From NCBI RefSeq assembly GCF_003987225.1, contig NZ_PIPX01000001.1, positions 372,001 through 436,000 on the forward strand: a DNA stretch of 64,000 nucleotides, in the 5' to 3' direction. The notes below the pieces were generated by a model. It was given only the letters and a program-made list of their open reading frames with translations, ran no database searches and was not told the DNA's origin. The DNA is from Pseudidiomarina homiensis (GTDB lineage: Bacteria > Pseudomonadota > Gammaproteobacteria > Enterobacterales > Alteromonadaceae). Shown in pieces: positions 1-8,404 of the stretch (position 1 is its first letter; each line of letters starts with the position of its first letter). A program made the position numbers and the translations under genes.

Positions 1-903
1 GGCCAGTGGCGTGCTGAAGCCAACGCCGTTGTCACTCCCTAAGGATTCGTAGCCGATGCCAAGATTCACTGCTGCTACTTGGGTGCTGAGATCGACGGCG
101 AAATAGTCTGCTGTGAATGCGTTGGGGTTATCACCAGTCTTGGTCTGCCGTGCATAGGTAGCATGAAGCTTGAATGCGCCCAGCTTGCCATCGTAGTTCA
201 CTCCGTAAGTCGTCGTCGCTAGCGCTAGCGCCGTATCGAAATCCAGCTTGTAAACAAAACCCGTCAGCTTGTGACCTTCCGCCACACCGTAACTCGCATT
301 GAGCAGGTGCAGATTTCCACCCAAATCGGAGGAAGGGTTGCCCTCCCCAAAGATCCGATTCACGTTATAAACATAGCTATAATCCAGTGTAAGTTCTGCG
401 CTGAGCGCATACTGCACGCGATAGCCATCATAGGTCTGCTCATTCTGCCGCCAACCCACACCACCGATAAACCGTTGATTATCATGGTTTATGCGCTGAC
501 GGCCGGCAAAAAAGGTCAGCCCTTTCTGGCGGTAGCCCAAATAGGCTTGGTTGACTTCGGTGCCGGTGGGATCGGCGACTACAGGGTACTGGGTGTTGCC
601 GTTGACGGTGCTGTTGTAGTTTTGGTTGCCGATGGCGCTGACATCGTCGAATTCTATCGTAGTGAAGAAGCCGGCTACCTCGGCACTTTGATAAGTAAGT
701 CGAGTCAACAGGGTAGAGGCGTTGGCTTCCTTGTCGATGCCGTCTTGGTCAACGTGCTCAACGCGGTAGCGCAGCATAATGTTGGTGGTACCGTCAGTAA
801 TGGCTCGTTGAATATCTGAAAGGTCACCGGCTTGGCTCGAAAAGCTCGTGAGTAATGCACCAGAAATGCTGGCGGCGACAGCAATAGCAATGGGTGTTTT
901 CAT
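1..903 (-). CDS. Outer-membrane porin-like protein (alginate-export/OprB-like beta-barrel), C-terminus cut by window edge
   Basis: The frame is open from the ATG at 903 to the window edge, 301 codons without a stop. Residues 1 to about 25 look like a cleavable signal peptide (MKTPIAIAVAASISGALL... ending near SSQA). The rest alternates short aromatic strands with turns, for example YLGYRQKGLTFFAGRQRI and YDGYRVQYALSAELTLDYSY, as in outer-membrane beta-barrels of the alginate-export/porin kind. A Shine-Dalgarno AGGA lies about 8 bases before the start. Substrate is unknown. The 3' end lies outside the window, so total length and the C-terminal aromatic residue cannot be judged. Confidence 0.7.
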   Translation of the reverse strand, partial: MKTPIAIAVAASISGALLTSFSSQAGDLSDIQRAITDGTTNIMLRYRVEHVDQDGIDKEANASTLLTRLTYQSAEVAGFFTTIEFDDVSAIGNQNYNSTVNGNTQYPVVADPTGTEVNQAYLGYRQKGLTFFAGRQRINHDNQRFIGGVGWRQNEQTYDGYRVQYALSAELTLDYSYVYNVNRIFGEGNPSSDLGGNLHLLNASYGVAEGHKLTGFVYKLDFDTALALATTTYGVNYDGKLGAFKLHATYARQTKTGDNPNAFTADYFAVDLSTQVAAVNLGIGYESLGSDNGVGFSTPLA

Positions 904-1034
904 CGGTCTCGTCCTGCTTGAACACTGCTTGAATGGATGCTTACCATTCTAGGTATCAAGCACAAGAAAACCATTAACTATCATGCATATACCACGATAA
1001 AGACGCAGGCGGTTCTTTTGATATAAACGGGCTG

Positions 1035-1071
1035 CCCCTATTGAGCTAGAACAAAGGTACGCCAATAGGGG
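1035..1071. repeat. Inverted repeat between TPR gene and porin gene
   Basis: CCCCTATTG at 1035-1043 and its exact reverse complement CAATAGGGG at 1063-1071 enclose a 19-base loop. It lies just past the stop codon of the minus-strand TPR gene and upstream of the porin gene. No clear T-tract follows on either strand, so it may be a weak terminator, an RNA processing stem or an operator. Confidence 0.4.
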
Positions 1072-1081
1072 TAAACCGCAT

Positions 1082-1960
1082 TTATTCGGCAAGTTTCGCG
1101 CGCGAGGCGAGCATTTGCTTGCGCTTTTCCGCTAAAAATTTCTGCATCGAAGGTTGCTGGCGGACTTTACTCCACAAGTTGTCACCGAGACTAGCTTCAC
1201 TAATGCTCCAATAGACGTAGTACGGTTGACGCACGCCAATGGCTTTGTGTAAATATGCGGCGGCTGACTCTCCATCCCCGGCAAGCGCACTCAGTTCCGC
1301 CATCACGAAGTTTGCGTGCTGATCTTCTGGTTTTTCGGCTAGCAGCTTGCGCATTTCTTCTTCGCGTTGTTGGATAATCATCGCAGCTTGTTGTTCATGA
1401 CCCAGCTCACGCAGAGCATGTGCATAGTGGAGATTGAGAAACGGTTCATCGGTAAGCGCTTTGCTTTTATCGAAAAAATACTTCGCTGCTTCATACTTGC
1501 CAGACGCTGAGGCAGTTATACCGAGTTGTGTATAAACACCAGCAGAATAGTCCGTTTCGCGCGAGCGGTAATCTTCTAGTACTGCGTATAACGCTTCTGC
1601 GTTCCCAGACAAAAGGTAAAACAGCGCCCACATGGAGCCATCAAGTTTTTCGCTGCGTTCAATAGCTTTTGCTAACCACTGTTCGGCTTGCTCGAAGTGT
1701 CCTAAAGCACTGTAACTGTCAAAGAGCCAAAACGGAATGTAAGCATCATTTGGGTAGTCTTCCGCCATCGGTTGTAGAAGTGCGATAATTTTTTCAGGCT
1801 CGCCGTTTTCTTCGAACTCTAAGACATGTACAAAGGTTTCTTTAAGTTTTGCCTGCTTTGCTTCTTCAGAGCTAATCGCTACATTCGGCTGTAGCAAGGC
1901 AAGTATTAAAACGGCATAGAGACTTAATTTAATGGTTTCTACTAGACGTGTGACTTCCAT
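1082..1960 (-). CDS. Exported TPR-repeat protein
   Basis: A 292-residue protein of unknown specific role. The N-terminus has a hydrophobic stretch (LSLYAVLILALLQPNVAIS) consistent with a signal peptide or anchor. The body is helical with TPR-type spacing, for example DAYIPFWLFDSYSALGHFEQA, GKYEAAKYFFDKSKAL and LHYAHALRELGHEQQA, which suggests a protein-protein interaction scaffold in the periplasm. AAGGAG lies upstream of the ATG at 1960. It is not obviously linked in function to the porin downstream. Confidence 0.65.
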   Translation of the reverse strand: MEVTRLVETIKLSLYAVLILALLQPNVAISSEEAKQAKLKETFVHVLEFEENGEPEKIIALLQPMAEDYPNDAYIPFWLFDSYSALGHFEQAEQWLAKAIERSEKLDGSMWALFYLLSGNAEALYAVLEDYRSRETDYSAGVYTQLGITASASGKYEAAKYFFDKSKALTDEPFLNLHYAHALRELGHEQQAAMIIQQREEEMRKLLAEKPEDQHANFVMAELSALAGDGESAAAYLHKAIGVRQPYYVYWSISEASLGDNLWSKVRQQPSMQKFLAEKRKQMLASRAKLAE

Positions 1961-2092
1961 GATGTATGGCTCCTTTCTTGAAATAATTCACAAATAAACG
2001 TCAGCGAAAACCATAGGTTAAGATCTTGTGATGTGCAATTCACTCCCGAACTTATGTGATGATGCGGTACTCTCTTACGTATCAATCTTGCA

Positions 2093-2129
2093 ACGTACGT
2101 ATTGACGTACGCCAAGAGTGGAGTAAACT
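2093..2129 (+). promoter_or_regulatory. Promoter with overlapping ACGTAC repeats, yefM-yoeB
   Basis: A sigma-70-like promoter TTGACG (2102-2107), 16-base spacer, TAAACT (2124-2129) precedes the antitoxin gene. Repeats ACGTACGT (2093-2100) and ACGTACG (2105-2111) flank and overlap the -35 box, the usual place for binding by an antitoxin or toxin-antitoxin complex. The repeat's role as operator is inferred. Confidence 0.5.
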
Positions 2130-2164
2130 AATTTCATCGTCTCGGCAGCTGTTAAGGAGCCCCT

Positions 2165-2407
2165 ATGACAACCATCACGGCCACTGAAGCCCGTAGTAAT
2201 CTTTATCGCTTAATTGATGAAACTGCTGAGTCCCATGAGCCAGTCGTGATCAGTGGCAAGCGCAACAATGCCGTGTTAGTTGCTGAGGAAGATTGGACGG
2301 CAATTCAAGAAACACTTTACTTACTCTCCATTCCAGGGATGCGCGAATCTATCGTGGAAGGAATGGCGACGGCAACTGATCAATGTGATAAGGAGCTAGA
2401 CTGGTGA
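2165..2407 (+). CDS. yefM: YefM/Phd-family antitoxin
   Basis: An 80-residue protein that fits the Phd/YefM antitoxin family: an N-terminal segment ITATEARSNLYRLIDE followed by EPVVISGKRNNAVLVAEEDW, the conserved DNA-binding fold. The acidic C-terminal tail (TATDQCDKELDW) would wrap the toxin. Strong AAGGAG ribosome site before the ATG. Its TGA overlaps the GTG start of the toxin by four bases (GTGA), so the pair is translationally coupled. Expected roles: neutralise the toxin and repress the operon. Confidence 0.9.
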   Translation: MTTITATEARSNLYRLIDETAESHEPVVISGKRNNAVLVAEEDWTAIQETLYLLSIPGMRESIVEGMATATDQCDKELDW

Positions 2408-2667
2408 CATGGACGTTATGTTATACAAAACAAGCGCAACGTGATGCAAAAAAGCTCGCATCAAGTGGCCTCAAAGAAAGCGCGACGCAACTACTCGAAT
2501 TAATTACAGAAGACCCTTTTCGCCGTCCTCCACCGTTTGAAAAGCTTTTGGGGGATTTGTCGGGTGCCTATTCACGGCGCATCAATATTCAACACCGTTT
2601 GGTGTATCAGGTGCTACCAGAGTTGCAGTTGGTGAAGCTTTTGCGACTTTGGTCCCACTATGACTGA
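2404..2667 (+). CDS. yoeB: YoeB/Txe-family mRNA interferase toxin
   Basis: An 87-residue RelE-fold endoribonuclease of the YoeB type, which cleaves mRNA in the ribosomal A site. Residues matching YoeB catalysis are visible: Glu46 in PPFEKLLGDLSG, Arg65 in the IQHRLVYQV block, and the C-terminal His85-Tyr86 (WSHYD). Start is GTG inside the antitoxin stop region. The last 10 bases overlap the 3' end of the convergent short-chain dehydrogenase gene. It appears intact. Confidence 0.9.
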   Translation: MTWTLCYTKQAQRDAKKLASSGLKESATQLLELITEDPFRRPPPFEKLLGDLSGAYSRRINIQHRLVYQVLPELQLVKLLRLWSHYD

Positions 2668-3461
2668 GAAAATTTGCGCTGCATCAAACGCTGGTAGAGC
2701 TTAGGCGCGATGCGATAGAGCACGCTAGCGAAGTAGGTGAATTTGTCAGGGAACAAGCGTTCGCGGCCATCCTTTATAGCTTTCACTATGTGCTGCGCCA
2801 TCCAAGTACTTGAGCGCATTTTGCCGACCATGGAGCGTGGATGACGCGCGATGCCGCCACTGCCATCCAAGGCATGGTTTTCAATGGGTGTATCAAGAAA
2901 GCTGGGGTACACCTGCAAGATGCGCACAGACGACGAAGTGCAGGCCAGTTCGGCGCGTAGCACCTCAAAGTATTGATGCAAGGCGGACTTTGCCGCACAG
3001 TAGCCGGCACGTTCAATCACTGGCATCCAACCCGCCATCGAACCAATGGTCACAATGCGGCCGCCGCTACCGGCGGTTTCCAATAAAGGCAGCAGCGCCT
3101 GGGTGAGTTGCACAGGGGCGAAATAGTCAACGGCCATGACCTTTTGCAAGACTTCGCGAGAGGTAACCCGTGAGAGCGAACGGTGGGTGATACCGGCGTT
3201 ATTGATCAATAGCTCCAAACGGGAAAGGTCCGCCTTTAGTTGTTCGCACAAGAGCTCCACGGCACCAGCGTCAGCCAAATCCACCTGATAGCAGCGGGCG
3301 CCAGGAAACTCCTCGGCACAAGCGCGTAAACCATCGGCATTCACATCCACCAAGACGAGTTGATACTGGTGCTGCAAGGCTCGGGCGAGTTCAAGGCCGA
3401 GTCCAGATGCAGCTCCCGTAATTAATACGACAGGCAATGCAACAGACGATTCAGCAGTCAT
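2658..3461 (-). CDS. Short-chain dehydrogenase/reductase (SDR)
   Basis: A 267-residue classical SDR: cofactor motif TGAASGLG near residue 15, NNAG in LLINNAGITH, and catalytic Tyr-Lys in YCAAK. It should oxidise or reduce an alcohol/ketone with NAD(P); the substrate is unknown. Its ATG overlaps the stop of the upstream epimerase gene by four bases (ATGA), making it the last gene of the FMO-BASS-epimerase-SDR operon. Its 3' end overlaps the convergent yoeB by 10 bases. Confidence 0.85.
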   Translation of the reverse strand: MTAESSVALPVVLITGAASGLGLELARALQHQYQLVLVDVNADGLRACAEEFPGARCYQVDLADAGAVELLCEQLKADLSRLELLINNAGITHRSLSRVTSREVLQKVMAVDYFAPVQLTQALLPLLETAGSGGRIVTIGSMAGWMPVIERAGYCAAKSALHQYFEVLRAELACTSSSVRILQVYPSFLDTPIENHALDGSGGIARHPRSMVGKMRSSTWMAQHIVKAIKDGRERLFPDKFTYFASVLYRIAPKLYQRLMQRKFSQS

Positions 3462-4414
3462 TCTGAGCGCTCCGTCGCCTTGAGGTTGTGCTCAATAAAA
3501 TAGTCAAACACCTCATGGCTGGTTTTCATCGGGGTATAGCCAAATTCGCTTTTTAAAGCGCTGTTGTCCAACACTGGGCGGTACCGCAAAAAATCGAGTT
3601 GCTCGGCGCTGTATTGCGTCAAACCTATTGCGTGTCCGATACGCAAAGCGCTGCTAAGCAGCCACGCGGGCAAAACAAGCAGTGGTTTACCCAGCGCAGC
3701 AGCGATGTCGTTAATCGTCATAGCGCCATCTCCCGCGAGGTTATAGACTCCAGCTTTTGCGCCCAGCACGCCTTGGTAAATAATCTCGATAACGTCTTGG
3801 TCCCAAATAAATACAAAAGGCGAAGGCGAACCTTTAATGGCAAGCAAGCGTTTGCGTCTAAACAGGGCGGTGATCTGGTTGTTGGTCGAGCGTCCTAAAA
3901 CAGTGCCCGGACGTAACACCAACTGCTGCAATTCAGGGTGCTGCACACGGTAGTCGGTAAGCAATTCCTCAATCAAACGTTTGTGGTGACTGTAGGCAAA
4001 GGTCGCGTTGCCGCGTAGCGCGTCGTCTTCGCTCAGCCAATCGGGGTTGTCGGCATGATAGCCATAAGCTGCGCCGCTACTGGTAACGGTGAGGTGGCTA
4101 ACCCCTGCGTGGGTACAGGCCTGCAACACGTTACGGGTGCCGTTTACATCGATATCGTAGTCGCGTTCGCGGTTCGGACTGGCCTGCATCACGCTGGCAA
4201 GATGCACGACATGCGTGATTTGCTCACGTGCCATCAACTCGGCAAGTTCTGTTGCGCGGATATCCATCTCAACAAAGGTATAGCCATCGACCGGCGCAGA
4301 TTGACGTCGAAGGTCGACACCAACGACTGTACAGGAGCTGACAAGCTTACGCACTAAAGCTAGGCCAATGTAACCTTCGCTGCCGGTAATCAGTACCTTC
4401 ATGTTTGAATTCAT
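3458..4414 (-). CDS. NAD-dependent epimerase/dehydratase family protein
   Basis: A 318-residue extended-SDR protein. Rossmann motif GSEGYIG follows the start, a DLR acidic motif binds NAD, and YSHHK supplies the Tyr-Lys pair. I chose the ATG at 4414 because GGAGGT lies just upstream and ATGA overlaps the stop of the preceding BASS gene; a longer frame exists upstream but lies inside the neighbour. A second in-frame ATG at 4402 is possible. Substrate unknown; the setting beside an FMO suggests lipid or sterol-like chemistry rather than sugar nucleotides (inference). Confidence 0.85.
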   Translation of the reverse strand: MNSNMKVLITGSEGYIGLALVRKLVSSCTVVGVDLRRQSAPVDGYTFVEMDIRATELAELMAREQITHVVHLASVMQASPNRERDYDIDVNGTRNVLQACTHAGVSHLTVTSSGAAYGYHADNPDWLSEDDALRGNATFAYSHHKRLIEELLTDYRVQHPELQQLVLRPGTVLGRSTNNQITALFRRKRLLAIKGSPSPFVFIWDQDVIEIIYQGVLGAKAGVYNLAGDGAMTINDIAAALGKPLLVLPAWLLSSALRIGHAIGLTQYSAEQLDFLRYRPVLDNSALKSEFGYTPMKTSHEVFDYFIEHNLKATERSE

Positions 4415-5304
4415 GCGCGACCTCCGGCAACAGCCAAACGGCGATCCCGCCATTGCCAAAACAGGGTTAGACTGAGTCCTGAAATGAGATGCCAGATTCC
4501 CCAAGCGGCAGCGATGATCGCCATTTCAGTTTGCGCAGAAAAGTAGGTGAAGATAATACCCAGGCCAAGACCGGAATTTTGTAAGCCAACCTCCAACGTA
4601 ACGGCGCGGCGCTCGGGAGCCGCCAAGCCCAACGATCGTGCGGAACCCCAGCCAATACCCATGGCGATGGCGTTATGCACTATTACGGCTAACAAGAAGA
4701 TGCTGGCGCCCGCGACAAACCGCTCCCAATTCAGCACTAAGGCGATGCCCACAAAGCCGAACAGAGCCAATAGTGAGGCGATACGAAAGAACCCTTCGCT
4801 ACGGCGCGCAAAATCCGGAAACTGCCGAGCACACCATAACCCCAGTAGCAACGGCACAGCCAAAACGAAAAACACAATGGTAAGCATGTCCCACGTTGAC
4901 ACGTCGATGGACTTCAATAACGCATCGGTGTGCGGATTCAGGCTGGCATAAAACATGAAATTGAAGGGTGTCAGTAACGATGCTAAAAGGCTGGCGATAC
5001 CCGTCATGCTTACCGACATGGCGGCGTTACCGTTGGCTAAGTGGGTCATGATGTTTGAAAAGCTGCCACCAGGGCAGCAACTGACTAACAGCAGGCCAAG
5101 GGCAATTTCTGCTGGCATAGGTACCACGGATATTGCCGCAAAGGTGATCAACGGTAGCAATAAAAATTGTGCTAGTAAGCCCACCAGCGGGCCTTTAGGC
5201 TCTTGCACCACGCGTTTAAAGTCGGCAGGCGTTAAACTCAGCGCAATGCCGAACATCATCATTGCCAGAACAGCATTGAGGATGAGTAGTGACGTAGCTG
5301 ACAT
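4411..5304 (-). CDS. Bile acid:sodium symporter (BASS) family transporter
   Basis: A 297-residue integral membrane protein with about nine to ten hydrophobic segments. The block VSCCPGGSFSNIMTHLANGNAAMSVSM matches the conserved crossover region of BASS/ArsB-like sodium-coupled transporters, and LEVGLQNSGLGLG matches the second one. It likely moves an organic anion with sodium. Its ATG follows the FMO stop with no gap (TAG-ATG) and its TGA overlaps the epimerase start, so it sits in the middle of a four-gene operon. Confidence 0.85.
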   Translation of the reverse strand: MSATSLLILNAVLAMMMFGIALSLTPADFKRVVQEPKGPLVGLLAQFLLLPLITFAAISVVPMPAEIALGLLLVSCCPGGSFSNIMTHLANGNAAMSVSMTGIASLLASLLTPFNFMFYASLNPHTDALLKSIDVSTWDMLTIVFFVLAVPLLLGLWCARQFPDFARRSEGFFRIASLLALFGFVGIALVLNWERFVAGASIFLLAVIVHNAIAMGIGWGSARSLGLAAPERRAVTLEVGLQNSGLGLGIIFTYFSAQTEMAIIAAAWGIWHLISGLSLTLFWQWRDRRLAVAGGRA

Positions 5305-6600
5305 CTATGAGGCCTTTAGAGCGCGCATTTCATCGCTTAGCGCTTTCAGGTAGGTGTCTTTGTGCACGTAGTAGGCCATTCGTTCGACTTGCAGGTAACT
5401 CATACCACCGTCAATGCGTTGCGTAGCCTGCGCTCGCACTTTGTCTTGGAAGCTTGAAAACGCAGTGGGGTTGTCACGTTGTAAACGAATAACTTCGGCA
5501 ACCAATTGCGCTTGGTCGTCACTGCCTTGCCATCCTAAGCCTGAGGCTTCCACCATGCCCATGACGTATAGGTTGTCGTGGCGTGGGTTAAAAACATTCA
5601 GGTAAAGCTGCGGTGCATGGCCTTGCCAGTTTAAGTGTTCGCGGTCGATAAATGGGTAATGTAACTTGTAACCAGTGGCTTGCAGGATTAAGTCGTATTC
5701 TTCGTGGGTACCGTCAACGTATTCCACGCCAGTGGCGGTGAGCTGCTTTATATCTGGGCGTACGTTAATGTCACCATGGCCAATGTGGTGTAAAAACAGC
5801 GAGTTAATCACCGGATGGGATTCGTACATTTGGTAATCTGGGTCGGGCAAGCCGAAGCTGCTGGGTTTCCCCGAAAGCAAACGTACCAGCAGGCCATCGA
5901 CTTTTTGTTTCAGCCGCAACGGCAACTTCACCTTACCACCTAAGGTATCAATAGGGCGGCCAGCGACGAATTTAGGCAAAAAGTAATAGCCCCGGCGTAC
6001 CGACATAGCGACACTCTTGGCGCGGTGTACCGCATCTACCGCAATATCGCAGCCGCTATTGCCACAGCCAATAATGAGAACGCGTTTGCCAGCGAATAAA
6101 TTAGCATAGCGGTAATCACTACTATGTAGCATTTCGCCATTGAACTCGCCTTTGAAATCGATGCGATTAGGGTGGTGTAGCGTGCCATTGGCGAGCAGCA
6201 CGTTGCTGGCGATAATCTCGTGGGTGTTCTCACCCGAGCGATACACTACACGCCATTGCTGGTCGTCGGTGGGCTCAACGGTTTCCACCCAACTGTTAAA
6301 GCGGTAATGCTTTTTCAAATCGAAGTGCTTCGCATAATCGCGAAAGTATTGGCCCATCTGATCATGTTTCGGGTAGGGCGCAACATGGTCTGCCATCGGA
6401 AAGTCTTTGAATTCGGTCATGCGCTTCGATGAAATCAGGTGCGCCGAGTCGTACATGGTACTGGTGGGGCTATCGATGTCCCATAAACCGCCCACGTCAC
6501 TGTGGGCCTCAAGGCCTACGACCTCAAGGTTTTGTTCAAGCAACCGACGTACCGTGCACAAGCCCATTGGGCCGGCGCCAATAACGACGCATGGATTCAT
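5305..6600 (-). CDS. Flavin-containing monooxygenase (FMO)
   Basis: A 431-residue class B flavoprotein monooxygenase. FAD motif GAGPMG at residues 8-13, FMO signature F-N-G-E-M-L-H-S-S-D-Y at 153-163 (matches FxGxxxHxxxY), and NADPH motif GCGNSG at 178-183. It should insert one oxygen atom into a soft nucleophile or ketone. Start at 6600 is supported by AAGGA; a longer in-frame start at 6633 has less support. First gene of the operon with BASS, epimerase and SDR, divergent from the AraC regulator. Confidence 0.9.
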   Translation of the reverse strand: MNPCVVIGAGPMGLCTVRRLLEQNLEVVGLEAHSDVGGLWDIDSPTSTMYDSAHLISSKRMTEFKDFPMADHVAPYPKHDQMGQYFRDYAKHFDLKKHYRFNSWVETVEPTDDQQWRVVYRSGENTHEIIASNVLLANGTLHHPNRIDFKGEFNGEMLHSSDYRYANLFAGKRVLIIGCGNSGCDIAVDAVHRAKSVAMSVRRGYYFLPKFVAGRPIDTLGGKVKLPLRLKQKVDGLLVRLLSGKPSSFGLPDPDYQMYESHPVINSLFLHHIGHGDINVRPDIKQLTATGVEYVDGTHEEYDLILQATGYKLHYPFIDREHLNWQGHAPQLYLNVFNPRHDNLYVMGMVEASGLGWQGSDDQAQLVAEVIRLQRDNPTAFSSFQDKVRAQATQRIDGGMSYLQVERMAYYVHKDTYLKALSDEMRALKAS

Positions 6601-6719
6601 GTGATGTCTTCCTTGCTGCAGATCAGATAGCAAGATAATAACAATTGATCAGAATCAAGCCATGCTTTAAACGGACAATTAACTGGTTAATTTAGGCCAC
6701 AACGGGTATCTTAAGCGTC

Positions 6720-7727
6720 ATGAACCAAGTCAAACGTCCGTTTACTAAAGCGAGTGTTACGCAAAGCTTCACTCATGCAATCGTGCAACAGCTTACGCAA
6801 CTCGGCGTTACGTTGCCTGATAAGTTGCGTCAGCAGTTGACTCAACAACAGGGTCAACAACGCTTGCCGTTGGCTTTACAAGACGAACTCTGGCAAAGCT
6901 TAGAACAACTGCAACGCCCCGAGTTAGGCCTGCAAATTGGCATGGCACTGCAGCCACAACACTTCGATACCATTGGCTTTTTGTTGTTGAGTTCACCCTC
7001 ACTCAGTACTGCAGTAGAAAGTCTGGTCAACTACTCGTCGTTGATTGGTGAAGGAGGCACTTTTAGCAAAGCTAAATCGGCACAGGGTTGGCAAGTAGGT
7101 TACGACGACCACTTCAATGTCGCCGTAGCGCTGCGTATTGAGGCAATTTTTGCCAGTATAGCGCGTGGCGCACAGTGGGTGGCGGGCAAGTCGATCATGC
7201 CGGTACAGGTGCATTTCAAACATCCGCAACAGACCGCTATGGCGCTTTACCAACAGGCTTTTGGGACTGCTGACATAAGTTTTGAACAAGCGCACAATAC
7301 GATCACCTATAGTGAAGGCGATTGGTCGTTTCGTCAGCAGCAAGTCAATCCTGCACTACAAACGCAAATGCTCGAATTGGCGAAGCAACAATTGGCGCAA
7401 CTACAGCCGCAATCGCTGACCGAACGTGTCGAGGCATTGCTACAACGCCAGCCATGGTTGAGTCGAACCCAACTTGCCACTAGTCTTGCCGTCAGCGAGC
7501 GTACGTTGGCACGTCATCTAGCCGCCGCACATACCAGCTATAATGCACTTTCACAGCAAGTGAAAAAGCAGCTCGCCTTGCAGCAAGTTTGCCAACCGCA
7601 AACGACGCAATCGAGCCTCGCCGATTTTCTTGGCTACAGCGACGAACAAGCTTTCGCTAAAGCATTCCGCCGCTGGACCGGCATGAGCTTTTCGGAATTT
7701 AGGTTGCAACACAACAAAGGTAATTGA
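6720..7727 (+). CDS. AraC-family transcriptional regulator (OruR-like N-terminal domain)
   Basis: A 335-residue regulator. Residues about 20-205 fit the arabinose-binding-like domain seen in OruR/ArgR-type AraC proteins (LGLQIGMALQPQHFDTIGFLLLSSPSL). The C-terminal about 100 residues carry two helix-turn-helices, SRTQLATSLAVSERTLARHL and SSLADFLGYSDEQAFAKAF, with the family ending RWTGMSFSEFR. It is divergent from the FMO operon across about 119 bases and is the obvious candidate regulator of it (inference from position). Confidence 0.88.
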   Translation: MNQVKRPFTKASVTQSFTHAIVQQLTQLGVTLPDKLRQQLTQQQGQQRLPLALQDELWQSLEQLQRPELGLQIGMALQPQHFDTIGFLLLSSPSLSTAVESLVNYSSLIGEGGTFSKAKSAQGWQVGYDDHFNVAVALRIEAIFASIARGAQWVAGKSIMPVQVHFKHPQQTAMALYQQAFGTADISFEQAHNTITYSEGDWSFRQQQVNPALQTQMLELAKQQLAQLQPQSLTERVEALLQRQPWLSRTQLATSLAVSERTLARHLAAAHTSYNALSQQVKKQLALQQVCQPQTTQSSLADFLGYSDEQAFAKAFRRWTGMSFSEFRLQHNKGN

Positions 7728-7796
7728 CTTTGTTTCTGGCTTTGGTGCAAAATTTTATTTTTATTACAACAAAAAATAAACTTTAAGGATGAAGCC

Positions 7797-8234
7797 ATGA
7801 AGAAAGTCTTTTTTCTTGCATTAGTGTTTGGTCTAACTGGCTGTACTGCCATTGATGTAAGTCAAATCTCTCGCGCTCATAAAGTTGAGCATGTCTGTAT
7901 AGAAAGCAACCCGAAAGTCATCGTTGACGGATTTGTAGATACCGTAACTCAAATTTTTCAACAGCGCGGCATTAGCACTCAAATCTATAACGCAGGTGCG
8001 CAACCTAATGATTGTGAAGTGATCATGTTTTATACCGCTCGACGTTCGTGGGATATCACGCCTTATTTGAGTTACGCGGAACTTTCATTGTTTAAGGACA
8101 ATACTCAAATTGGTTATGCCGAGTACCGCTTGCGCGGCAAAGGTGGTCTTGCACTTAACAAGTGGGCGAGTGTTGAAAGTAAGATGACGCCAGTGGTTGA
8201 ACAATTACTCGGACAGTACCCGGTTACTAATTAA
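7797..8234 (+). CDS. Small lipoprotein (resembles Sbal_3080 family)
   Basis: A 145-residue lipoprotein: signal MKKVFFLALVFGLTGC with lipobox LTGC at about residue 16. The mature part begins TAIDVSQISRAHKVEHVCIESNP, which resembles the Sbal_3080-type lipoproteins of Shewanella relatives as I remember them; function unknown. AAGGA ribosome site precedes the ATG. It is alone, with an AT-rich upstream region and a terminator downstream. Confidence 0.7.
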   Translation: MKKVFFLALVFGLTGCTAIDVSQISRAHKVEHVCIESNPKVIVDGFVDTVTQIFQQRGISTQIYNAGAQPNDCEVIMFYTARRSWDITPYLSYAELSLFKDNTQIGYAEYRLRGKGGLALNKWASVESKMTPVVEQLLGQYPVTN

Positions 8235-8264
8235 CTTAACGCTTCCAACTTCCATCAATTGTCT

Positions 8265-8295
8265 GCGATCTGTTGCTAGCAGATCGCATTTTCTT
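8265..8295 (+). terminator. Rho-independent terminator after the lipoprotein gene
   Basis: GCGATCTG (8265-8272) and CAGATCGC (8280-8287) form an 8-bp stem with a 7-base loop, followed by ATTTTCTT. Confidence 0.75.
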
Positions 8296-8404
8296 ACATT
8301 TTTGCGTTAGCAAAAGCTTCCTGAGAGCCTATTTTAGGTTGCTATCTTTATGCAAAGAGAATAACCTTTTGCACAAAGATAAAGTTAGGTATTAGGAACT
8401 GTTT

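Noticed and set aside
271-819. 182-codon plus-strand open frame
   Set aside because: It is antisense to the well-formed signal-peptide porin frame running 903 to 1; composition and lack of family pattern mark it as a shadow.
2810-3106. Plus-strand open frame inside the SDR gene
   Set aside because: Antisense to a gene with all SDR motifs; no ribosome site or recognisable protein.
4547-5353. Two plus-strand open frames opposite the BASS gene
   Set aside because: Opposite a clear membrane transporter; low-hydrophobicity mirror frames of a high-hydrophobicity gene.
6601-6719. ECF11 promoter near TGATCA before the FMO/AraC genes
   Set aside because: TGATCA is present but no CGTA follows at 16-17 bases on either strand.
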